Below, in pieces: positions 15,549 through 22,600 of a stretch of 35,037 bases of DNA. The notes below the pieces were generated by a model. The model had not been told where the DNA came from. It ran no database searches and was given only the letters and a program-made list of their open reading frames with translations. The number at the start of each line of letters is the position of its first letter. Positions within the stretch are counted from its first letter, which is position 1. The stretch is from Bacteroidales bacterium (lineage in GTDB: Bacteria; Bacteroidota; Bacteroidia; Bacteroidales; Muribaculaceae). The DNA is taken from assembly GCA_004555955.1 (NCBI GenBank), contig SFJG01000037.1:1-35037 (forward strand), written 5' to 3'. The translations under genes were made by a program, and so were the position numbers.

Positions 15549-17468
15549 ATGGAATTATCGTATTCTGTCGTCACAATACTCTTGCCGCTGTTTATGTTCC
15601 TCTTCCTGGGACTCGTCGGCATCAAATTGCCCAAGTTTGTTTCCGGTGTTATCGGTACTTGCGCAATGCTCGTCACTACGGTGATTGCCTATGCCGTAGC
15701 GCTTACTTATTTCTTTGACCCGCAGTACGTTGTCGACGGCGTTCGCCAACCTGTCAACGTGCTCAACTACACTTGGTTGACCCTCGGCGACGGGCTTACC
15801 GTCGACCTCGGTATATTCATCGACCCGATTGCCGCGATGATGCTTATCGTCATCACTACAATCTCTTTGATGGTCCACCTCTACAGCCTCGGATACATGC
15901 ACGGCGAAAAGGGATTCCAACGCTACTACGCGTTCCTCTCCCTCTTTACTTTCTCCATGCTCGGGCTCGTTGTGGCTACCAACATTTTCCAAATGTTCAT
16001 CTTCTTCGAAATGGTCGGCGTTTCGTCGTATCTCCTCATCGGTTTCTACTACGAAAAACCCGCTGCCGTTTCGGCTTCGAAGAAAGCTTTCATTGTAACT
16101 CGTTTTGCCGACCTCGGTTTCCTAATCGGTATTATGCTCCTTGCATACTACTGCGGTACGTTCGACTTCGTTGAACTGATGAAAAACCCGGGTAGCATCG
16201 TTGCAAGCGCTGCCGGCGTTACTTTCTTAGGTTGCTCGGCTGCTTCGTGGGCTTTGGCGCTCATCTTCATCGGTGGCGCCGGCAAGTCGGCTATGTTCCC
16301 CTTGCACATCTGGCTCCCCGACGCTATGGAAGGTCCGACGCCCGTTTCGGCTCTTATCCACGCCGCTACGATGGTCGTTGCCGGTGTTTACTTGGTGGCG
16401 CGCATGTTCCCGATGTATCTCTTCACTCCCGAGGTGCTCGAACTCATCACAATCACAGGTGCCGTTACTGCCCTCTACGCCGCCGTTGTGGCTTGCGCGC
16501 AGACCGACATCAAGCGCGTGCTCGCTTTCTCGACAATCTCTCAGATTGCTTTCATGTTCACCGCGCTCGGTGTGGCTCGCCCCGAATTGCACGAAGGTGT
16601 CGGCTACATGGCTTCCATGTTCCACCTCTTCACTCACGCAATGTTCAAAGGCTTGCTCTTCCTTTGCGCAGGTGCTATTATCCATATGGTTCACTCTAAC
16701 GAGATGGACGCTATGGGTAACCTCAAAAAGTATATGCCCATAACCCACATCACATTCCTTATCGCTTGCCTCGCAATTGCAGGTATTCCGCCTTTCGCCG
16801 GATTCTTCAGCAAGGACGAAATCCTCGTGGCTTGCTACTTGCAAAGCCCGCTTTGGGGCGTGTGGATGTCGGCTGTTGCCGGGCTGACGGCGTTCTATAT
16901 GTTCCGCCTTTACTATCGTATCTTCTGGTGGAATAAGCCCGACTACTCGCACCACACTCCGCACGACTGCGAATGGGTGATGACTCTTCCGCTCGTCCTG
17001 CTCGCTCTGGTTTCGTGCGTTGCCGGGTTCATCCCATTCAGCAACTTCGTTACCTTCGACGGTCTTGCTCATCACACTGAAATAAACTGGACCGTTGCCG
17101 GTGCAAGCATCGCTATCGCTGTTGTCGGTATCGTTATCGCTACAGTGCTCTACCGCAAAGAAAATCCTGTGCCCGACCGTATTGCCGACGCCGTTAAAGG
17201 CCTCCACAAGGCTGCTTACCGCCGTTTCTATATGGACGAAGTCTATCAATTCGTTACCCACAAGATTATCTTCGGCATCATCTGCAAAAGCATTGCTTGG
17301 TTCGACCACGTCTGCGTCGATGGCTTTATGAACCTTTTGGCTCGTATGGCTAATTCGGCTGCATACTCTATCCGCAAACTCCAATCGGGCTCTATCCAAA
17401 TGTACGTTTGGATTTACCTCATCGGAGCGCTTGTGCTTGCAACTGCCACTTTCTTTGTACTAATTTGA
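15549..17468 (+). CDS. nuoL: NADH-quinone oxidoreductase subunit L
   Basis: 639-residue antiporter-like subunit at the end of the membrane arm. Signatures are YSLGYMHGEKGFQRYYAFLS, MFIFFEMVGVSSYLLIGFYY (key Glu), HIWLPDAMEGPTPVSALIHA, and FAGFFSKDEIL. The C-terminal region (about 545-639) is the amphipathic lateral helix plus the final transmembrane helix. Length is normal. It begins five bases after nuoK. Confidence 0.97.
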   Translation: MELSYSVVTILLPLFMFLFLGLVGIKLPKFVSGVIGTCAMLVTTVIAYAVALTYFFDPQYVVDGVRQPVNVLNYTWLTLGDGLTVDLGIFIDPIAAMMLIVITTISLMVHLYSLGYMHGEKGFQRYYAFLSLFTFSMLGLVVATNIFQMFIFFEMVGVSSYLLIGFYYEKPAAVSASKKAFIVTRFADLGFLIGIMLLAYYCGTFDFVELMKNPGSIVASAAGVTFLGCSAASWALALIFIGGAGKSAMFPLHIWLPDAMEGPTPVSALIHAATMVVAGVYLVARMFPMYLFTPEVLELITITGAVTALYAAVVACAQTDIKRVLAFSTISQIAFMFTALGVARPELHEGVGYMASMFHLFTHAMFKGLLFLCAGAIIHMVHSNEMDAMGNLKKYMPITHITFLIACLAIAGIPPFAGFFSKDEILVACYLQSPLWGVWMSAVAGLTAFYMFRLYYRIFWWNKPDYSHHTPHDCEWVMTLPLVLLALVSCVAGFIPFSNFVTFDGLAHHTEINWTVAGASIAIAVVGIVIATVLYRKENPVPDRIADAVKGLHKAAYRRFYMDEVYQFVTHKIIFGIICKSIAWFDHVCVDGFMNLLARMANSAAYSIRKLQSGSIQMYVWIYLIGALVLATATFFVLI

Positions 17469-17492
17469 TACACTTACGGAAAATTTTAAGTT

Positions 17493-17681
17493 ATGTTTAA
17501 TATACTTTTCCTTTTTGTAATTATTCCTGTACTCACGCTTGGTGCGCTTTTCCTCACCAAGACCGTTAAACAGGTCCGTGCGGTGGCAGCTTCCGGGGCT
17601 TCGCTCTTGCTCATTGCGGCTCTTTATCTCTGCTACGCATTTGTCGGTTCACCGATTCTTATATGTGGTTTGAGCCGCTGA
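17493..17681 (+). CDS. nuoM: 5' fragment of nuoM (frameshifted)
   Basis: This 62-codon frame encodes the first two membrane helices expected at the NuoM N-terminus (about 1-22 and 30-51, ending near LYLCYAFVG). It then runs out of frame into a stop. The rest of nuoM continues in the -1 frame. If the shift occurs at the T of codon GGT (17646-17648), the joined protein reads through TDSYMWFEPLNIHLAVGVDG and totals about 496 residues, the normal NuoM length. One extra T in the GGTTC at 17646-17650 would restore the frame. No slippery heptamer for programmed -1 frameshifting is visible, so a sequencing error at a short T run or a real mutation is more likely. Confidence 0.75.
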   Translation: MFNILFLFVIIPVLTLGALFLTKTVKQVRAVAASGASLLLIAALYLCYAFVGSPILICGLSR

Positions 17682-18982
17682 ACATTCACCTCGCTGTCGG
17701 TGTCGACGGCATCTCGGTGCTTATGATTCTTCTCTCGGCTATCATCGTCTTTACAGGTACTTTCGCTTCCTGGAAGATTGAACCGCTTACTAAAGAATAC
17801 TTCCTCTGGTTTATACTCCTCTCGACGGGCGTATTCGGGTTCTTCATCTCGATTGACTTGTTCACGATGTTCATGTTCTACGAGGTGGCTCTTATCCCGA
17901 TGTATCTGCTCATCGGCGTTTGGGGTAGCGGCAACAAGAACTACGCGGCTATGAAGCTTACGCTCATGCTTATGGGTGGTTCGGCTTTCTTGCTCATCAG
18001 CATCCTCGGCATCTACTATCATGCCGGCGAAACGATGAACATCGTCGAAATCGTTCAAGGTCCGGGCGTCGACGCTGCTTGGCAGAATGCCTTGTTCGTT
18101 TGCGCTTTCGTCGGTTTCGGCGTCCTCGGCGCTATGTTCCCGTTCCACACATGGTCGCCCGACGGTCACGCTTCAGCGCCTACCGCCGTGTCAATGCTCC
18201 ACGCCGGCGTGCTCATGAAGCTCGGTGGTTACGGCTGCTTCCGTGTGGCTATCTACCTTATGCCGCAAGCTGCACTCCAACTCGGCTGGATTTTCATGAT
18301 TCTTACCGGTATCAGCGTTGTCTACGGTGCTTTCGCTGCCTGCGTCAAAACCGACCTCAAATACATCAACGCTTACTCTTCGGTGAGCCACTGCGGTCTG
18401 GTGCTCTTCGCTATCTTGATGATGAACCAAACTGCAATGAGCGGTGCCGTTATGCAAATGCTCTCGCACGGCTTGATGACGGCGCTCTTCTTCGCCCTTA
18501 TCGGTATGATTTACGGCCGTACGCACACTCGTGACGTCCGCGAAATGGGCGGCTTGATGCAAATCATGCCTTTCCTTTCGGTGGGTTACATCATTGCCGG
18601 TCTCGCTTCTCTCGGTTTGCCGGGTCTTAGCGGTTTCGTTGCCGAAATGACCATCTTCCTCGGCTCGTTCGAAACTTCCGACATCTACAACGCCGTGCTC
18701 GGCGACGGTAACCTCTTCCGCCACGCTTTCGCAATCGTTACTACCACTTCGATTGTTATCACCGCGGTCTACATCCTTCGCGTTGTCGGTAAGCTCCTGT
18801 TCGGCCCCGTTCAGAACGAGCACCATCGCTCGCTCGACGATGCTCATTGGTATGAGCGGTTCAGCACCGTTTCTTTGATGATTGCTATCGCTGTTATCGG
18901 CTGCTTCCCCGACCTCGCAAACGGTATCCTCCGCGACAGCTTCGGCCCTATTGTTGAACATATTCAAGCTTATTTGCACTAA
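17663..18982 (+). CDS. nuoM: NADH-quinone oxidoreductase subunit M, main part
   Basis: 439-codon frame carrying nearly all of NuoM (ND4 type, antiporter-like pump subunit). Motifs are AVGVDGISVLMILLS near the start, FMFYEVALIPMYLLIGVWG (key Glu), FHTWSPDGHASAPTAVSML, GVLMKLGGYG (key Lys), and GFVAEMTIFLG. It lacks the first two membrane helices, which lie in another frame immediately upstream (17493-17648). The ATG at 17663 could allow reinitiation of a shortened protein, but the intact gene almost certainly spanned 17493-18982. Confidence 0.9.
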   Translation: MWFEPLNIHLAVGVDGISVLMILLSAIIVFTGTFASWKIEPLTKEYFLWFILLSTGVFGFFISIDLFTMFMFYEVALIPMYLLIGVWGSGNKNYAAMKLTLMLMGGSAFLLISILGIYYHAGETMNIVEIVQGPGVDAAWQNALFVCAFVGFGVLGAMFPFHTWSPDGHASAPTAVSMLHAGVLMKLGGYGCFRVAIYLMPQAALQLGWIFMILTGISVVYGAFAACVKTDLKYINAYSSVSHCGLVLFAILMMNQTAMSGAVMQMLSHGLMTALFFALIGMIYGRTHTRDVREMGGLMQIMPFLSVGYIIAGLASLGLPGLSGFVAEMTIFLGSFETSDIYNAVLGDGNLFRHAFAIVTTTSIVITAVYILRVVGKLLFGPVQNEHHRSLDDAHWYERFSTVSLMIAIAVIGCFPDLANGILRDSFGPIVEHIQAYLH

Positions 18983-19013
18983 CAGTAACGAACTCTTAAA
19001 TTGATTTGAAATT

Positions 19014-20474
19014 ATGAACTATTCTGAATTTTTGGTAATGCACCAGGAAATAGGATTGCTAATCGTATTTCTCTTAGTTTTCCTGTTCGATACGTTCTTG
19101 CCCAAAGGCGCTCAAAACAAGTTGACGGTCTTTGCTACCGCTCTGTTTGGCGCTTTCACCATCGGCAGTTTCTTCCTGCCTATGCACGCCGGTCAAGAAG
19201 TGGCTTTCGGTGGCATGTTTGTCACCTCGTCGATTGTTATGTGCATTAAAAACATCCTTAATATAGGTCTTTTCCTCGTCCTGATTCAGTCAATCAAGTG
19301 GAACGACAGCGAGCATCAAGCCATTCGCCGCGGCGAATTCATCGAGCTTCTCATGCTCACGCTTTTCGGTATGTATCTGATGGTTTCAGCACGCCATTTC
19401 CTCGTGTTTATCATCGGTCTCGAAACTGCTTCGCTCCCATTGGCTGCCCTGGTCGCTTTCGAGAAAAACCGTTACGAGAGCCACGAAGCTGCCGTTAAAT
19501 ACCTCTTCACGGCTGTATTCTCGTCGGCAATCTATATGCTCGGTCTTTCGTTCGTCTACGGCGTCTGCGGTTCGCTTTACTTCAGCGACATCGCAACTCG
19601 CATCGTCGCTGCCGAAGGCTCCGCGCTTCTCTTCGTGGCTTTGGCTTTCGTCATCGCAGGTATCGGCTTCAAAATCTCTATGGTGCCGTTCCACCTCTGG
19701 ACTGCCGACGTCTACGAAGGTGCCCCGACTTCCGTCACTTCCTATCTCTCGGTTGTGTCGAAAGGCGCCGCTACGTTCGCTGCTTTCATCATCCTCACTC
19801 AGGCTTTCGGCACTGTCTACAGCCAAGTTTGGGAATGGATGCTCTACGCGCTGATTATCCTCACGATTACCATCGGTAACCTCTTTGCAATTCGTCAAAA
19901 CAACCTCAAGCGTTTCCTCGCTTTCTCGTCGATTTCACAAGCCGGCTACATTATGCTCGGCGTTGTGGCTAATGCCCCCGTTGGTGTGGCGGCTCTCTCT
20001 TACTACGTGCTCGTCTACATCTTCTCCAATCTCGCGGCTTTCGGCGTTATTCAAGCCGTAGAAAACGCTTCAGGCAAACTCCTTATCAGCGACTACAACG
20101 GTCTCTATAAGACTAATCCACGCCTGTCGTTTGCGATGATGCTTGCAATGTTCTCGCTCGGTGGTATTCCTCCCTTTGCAGGATTCTTCAGCAAGTTCTT
20201 CATCTTCTCGGCAGCACTCCAAGAGGGTAGTGTGGCAATGTATGTGCTTGTGCTAATCGCTCTTATCAACACTATCGTGTCGCTCTACTACTATCTGCTC
20301 GTCGTTAAGGCTATGTTTATCAACACCAACGACGCTCCGATTGCATCGTTCAAATCGCATTGGAGCGAACGTGCGGGCTTGCTCATCTGTGTTGCAGGCA
20401 TTCTCGTTGCCGGTCTCATCAGCTCGGTCTACGTGTACCTCAACGCTGCTGCCGGCGCAAGCATGCTCTTCTAA
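19014..20474 (+). CDS. nuoN: NADH-quinone oxidoreductase subunit N
   Basis: 486-residue antiporter-like subunit (ND2 type) with about 14 helices. Family motifs include FIIGLETASLPLAALVAF (key Glu), FHLWTADVYEGAPTSVTSYL, VVSKGAATFA (key Lys), and GGIPPFAGFFSKFFIF. Last gene of the complex I/ATP synthase cluster, ending 69 bases before a strong terminator. No nuoE, nuoF or nuoG is found anywhere in the window. Confidence 0.97.
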   Translation: MNYSEFLVMHQEIGLLIVFLLVFLFDTFLPKGAQNKLTVFATALFGAFTIGSFFLPMHAGQEVAFGGMFVTSSIVMCIKNILNIGLFLVLIQSIKWNDSEHQAIRRGEFIELLMLTLFGMYLMVSARHFLVFIIGLETASLPLAALVAFEKNRYESHEAAVKYLFTAVFSSAIYMLGLSFVYGVCGSLYFSDIATRIVAAEGSALLFVALAFVIAGIGFKISMVPFHLWTADVYEGAPTSVTSYLSVVSKGAATFAAFIILTQAFGTVYSQVWEWMLYALIILTITIGNLFAIRQNNLKRFLAFSSISQAGYIMLGVVANAPVGVAALSYYVLVYIFSNLAAFGVIQAVENASGKLLISDYNGLYKTNPRLSFAMMLAMFSLGGIPPFAGFFSKFFIFSAALQEGSVAMYVLVLIALINTIVSLYYYLLVVKAMFINTNDAPIASFKSHWSERAGLLICVAGILVAGLISSVYVYLNAAAGASMLF

Positions 20475-20543
20475 ACGAGTTTTGACCGATTTCGGTCACT
20501 ACAATTTTGACCATTTACGGTTGGTTTAATTTAATATCTTTGG

Positions 20544-20583
20544 GTCGCGACGGCGAATTGTTTTCGCTGTCGCGACTTTTTTT
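20544..20583 (+). terminator. Strong intrinsic terminator of the nuo/atp cluster
   Basis: A 14-pair stem (20544-20557 with 20563-20576, one G-U) built on GTCGCGAC arms, with the loop TTGTT, is followed directly by seven Ts. This is a textbook rho-independent terminator 69 bases past nuoN. A smaller GACCG/CGGTC hairpin lies at 20485-20498. Confidence 0.9.
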
Positions 20584-20613
20584 GCACCTTTCTCTTCCGA
20601 GCGGTTTGCGGCG

Positions 20614-20649
20614 AAAAAAATTGACCCCGCCGTGGTGATTGGCGGGGTC
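20614..20649 (-). terminator. Intrinsic terminator of the CoA-transferase gene
   Basis: Read on the minus strand, arms GACCCCGCC and GGCGGGGTC (20641-20649 and 20623-20631) form a perfect 9-bp stem followed by AA and seven Ts (20614-20620). It ends the leftward transcript about 90 bases beyond the stop and converges with the nuo terminator. Between stop and terminator there is only a small TTAGGTT/AACCTAA dyad (20660-20678). Confidence 0.88.
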
Positions 20650-20740
20650 GGTAGGTGGATTAGGTTTGGGTAACCTAAGAGTAAGAGTCGATGTCGTTCA
20701 AATAAACGCGCGACGGGCTTGTAGAGCCTGTTTTCGCGGC

Positions 20741-22237
20741 TTATTTCGTGTAGTCTGCCCAGTTGGTGTTGCTCATGTCACCGGAGCGGAGGAATTCGGT
20801 GTGGAAGCCGAATGCCGCGCTGAGCGTGTGAGGCGTGTGGCCGCCTGCCGACAGTTTCAAGTAGTCGCGGAGCAATTGCTTGTAGTCGGGATGTACGCAG
20901 TTTTCGATGATTTCGTGAGCGCGTTGAATCGGCGATTTGCCACGAAGGTCGGCAACGCCTTGGTCGGTGATGAGCACGCTTACGCTATGTTCGCTGTGGT
21001 CGAGGTGCGACACCATAGGCACGATGTTGCTGATTTTGCCGCCTTTGGTGATGCTCGGACAGCTGAAAATTGAGATATAAGCGTTGCGCGTAAAGTCGCC
21101 TGAGCCGCCGATACCGTTCATCATCTTGGTTCCGACAACGTGTGTCGAGTTGACGTTACCGAAGATGTCGGCTTCGAGGGCGGTGTTCATCGAAATGATA
21201 CCCAGACGGCGGATAATGCCGGGGTTGTTCGATATTTCGCCCGGGCGGATTACTATCTTGTCTTTGAAGAAGTCTATATTGCCGAAGAAGCGGTCCATTG
21301 TTTGGTTGGAGAACGTCAGCGAGCAGGTCGAACCGAAGCGGCATTTGCCCATCTCCATAAGGTCGAGCACGGAGTCTTGAATCACTTCGGTATACATGTC
21401 GAATTGCGGCACTTCTTTACTGTCGCCAAGGCCGTGAAGCACGGCGTTTGCTATGTTGCCCACGCCCGATTGCAACGGAAGGAATTCCTTGGGGATCCGG
21501 CCTACGCGAAGCTCGTTGATGAGGAAGCTGCATACGTTTTCGCCGATTTTCATCGTCGTTTCGTCGATAGGAGAAAAGCCGTGGACTCCGTCGGAGGCGT
21601 TCGACTTAACGATGCCGACGATTTTTGCCGGGTCGACTTTCAGCACCGGCGAGCCGATGCGGTCCGACGGTTTGTATACGGGAATCTCCACGCGACGCGG
21701 TGGGTCGTTGGGAATATAGATGTCGTGCAGTCCGCGGATTGTTTGCGGGATGTGTTCGTTAAGCTCGATTACGATTTTGTCGGCGAGCAGAGCGAACGTA
21801 GGAGTGTTGCCGATGCCGGCACCGAGCACGATGTTGCCTTGGTCGTCAACGTCGCAAGCCTCGATGATGGCGAAGTCAATTTTGCCGTAGAATCCGTAAC
21901 GAAGATTTTGTGACAACTGGGAGAGGTGAGCGTCGCAATAGTGGATGTTGTGACTGTTGATGCCGGCACGTGAGTCCTTTGTCGATTGATAGGGCGTGCG
22001 GAAGTTGATGGCATCGGCGCGTGCGAGCTCTCCGTCGACGAAGTCGTTGGTTGATGCGCCTGTAAAGACGTTGATTTTAAAGGGTCGACCTGCCTCGTGT
22101 TCTTTACGTGCACGAGCGGCGATTGCCGGCGCTACTACCTTTGGCGTGCCGGCGGCTGTAAAGCCGGAAAAACTTACGTTGTCGCCGTTTTTTACCAGTT
22201 CGGCGACTTGCTCCGGTGTAACAATAGGATATGACAT
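20741..22237 (-). CDS. Acetyl-CoA hydrolase/transferase family protein, probably succinyl-CoA:acetate CoA-transferase
   Basis: 498-residue cytoplasmic CoA-transferase of the class that includes AarC/SucCoA transferases. It starts at MSYPIVTPEQVAELVKNGD. The family features GFTAAGTPK (25-33) and VFTGAS (57-62) are present. So are QSGVGNIANAVLHGL (256-270) and MYTEVIQDSVLDLMEMGKCR (281-300), where Glu284 is the likely catalytic residue. In Bacteroidales such enzymes exchange CoA between succinyl- or propionyl-CoA and acetate during fermentation. The exact substrate pair is inferred from family. I chose the ATG at 22237: it follows the promoter at 22273-22280 by about 29 transcribed bases, while an upstream extension would begin before that promoter's start site. 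Single-gene transcript. Confidence 0.92.
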   Translation of the reverse strand: MSYPIVTPEQVAELVKNGDNVSFSGFTAAGTPKVVAPAIAARARKEHEAGRPFKINVFTGASTNDFVDGELARADAINFRTPYQSTKDSRAGINSHNIHYCDAHLSQLSQNLRYGFYGKIDFAIIEACDVDDQGNIVLGAGIGNTPTFALLADKIVIELNEHIPQTIRGLHDIYIPNDPPRRVEIPVYKPSDRIGSPVLKVDPAKIVGIVKSNASDGVHGFSPIDETTMKIGENVCSFLINELRVGRIPKEFLPLQSGVGNIANAVLHGLGDSKEVPQFDMYTEVIQDSVLDLMEMGKCRFGSTCSLTFSNQTMDRFFGNIDFFKDKIVIRPGEISNNPGIIRRLGIISMNTALEADIFGNVNSTHVVGTKMMNGIGGSGDFTRNAYISIFSCPSITKGGKISNIVPMVSHLDHSEHSVSVLITDQGVADLRGKSPIQRAHEIIENCVHPDYKQLLRDYLKLSAGGHTPHTLSAAFGFHTEFLRSGDMSNTNWADYTK

Positions 22238-22272
22238 ATGTATTGTTTTTTTAGGTTCGGTATTTATATGTG

Positions 22273-22303
22273 CAAAAGTAGTGCAAGGCGAGCGAAATTG
22301 CAA
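22273..22303 (-). promoter_or_regulatory. Promoter of the CoA-transferase gene
   Basis: On the minus strand TACTTTTG (22273-22280) is an exact TAnnTTTG -7 element and TTG (22301-22303) lies 20 bases upstream, matching Bacteroidetes -33/-7 spacing. The predicted start is near 22266, about 29 bases before the ATG. The 25-base core is repeated exactly at 22364-22388. Confidence 0.7.
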
Positions 22304-22388
22304 GCGAAAACGAAGTTTTCAGATTGATTTCCGAGCCGCAGCCTACTTTGCGCGAAGCGAAAATAGTGCAAGGCGAGCGAAATTGCAA
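22279..22388 (-). repeat. Exact 25-base direct repeat of promoter core (22279-22303 and 22364-22388)
   Basis: The same 25 bases, from TAGTGCAAGG to AAATTGCAA on the plus strand, occur twice 85 bases apart. The copy nearer the gene carries a perfect -7 element. In the distal copy that element is TATTTTCG, one base off. A related GCACTATTTTTG block lies upstream of the gene ending at 34280. The sequence looks like a dispersed promoter-like repeat rather than a unique site. Confidence 0.7.
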
Positions 22389-22395
22389 ATTTTTT

Positions 22396-22434
22396 TAAAG
22401 GTAAGAGGTAAGGGGTAAAAGGTAAGAGATAAAA
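22396..22434. repeat. Purine-rich GGTAAGA heptamer repeat
   Basis: About five imperfect tandem copies of a GGTAAGA-like heptamer. The same repeat lies inverted at 22568-22612, across the stop codon of the neighbouring large gene, and again at 34388-34430. Such simple repeats are frequent between genes in some gut Bacteroidales; their role is unknown. Confidence 0.6.
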
Positions 22435-22455
22435 TGATTTGAAAAATAGAAGATT

Positions 22456-22483
22456 GTAGGGGCGCGCCTTGGTGCGACCTACC
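22456..22483. repeat. GTCGC/GCGAC palindromic repeat, copy 1
   Basis: Palindromic element starting GTAGGGGCGCGCC and ending GGTGCGACCTAC around TT. It is the leftmost of seven copies in the window (others at 32632, 32855 inverted, 32932, 33013, 34566, 34645). It lies between the heptamer repeat and the 3' hairpin of the large secreted-protein gene. Read on the minus strand, copies encode the nonsense peptide GRTKARPY often seen in spurious gene predictions. Confidence 0.75.
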
Positions 22484-22523
22484 AGGCGAGCGAAGCAAAA
22501 AGTAAGAACATGTCCCAAATGCA

Positions 22524-22566
22524 GTCAGACCGATTAGACCTTTATTTCAGGTCCAATCGGTCCGAC
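22524..22566 (-). terminator. Long 3' hairpin after the GLUG-repeat protein gene
   Basis: In the minus-strand RNA, 22549-22566 pairs with 22524-22541 over 18 consecutive positions, two of them G-U, around a seven-base loop. On the plus strand the two G-U positions would be A-C mismatches, so the structure belongs to the leftward transcript. It begins 35 bases after the stop codon. There is no U tract, so it may terminate weakly or protect the 3' end from exonucleases. Confidence 0.6.
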
Positions 22567-22600
22567 CGACTATTTACTCTAACCTCTTACCTCTCCACTC

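Noticed and set aside
17640..17660. Programmed -1 frameshift in nuoM
   Set aside because: No X-XXY-YYZ slippery heptamer and no evident downstream stem at the right distance. A missing base is simpler.
20535..20542. TATCTTTG promoter match before the nuo terminator
   Set aside because: It would start transcription inside the terminator stem, and the nearest TTTG is 24 bases upstream; probably chance.
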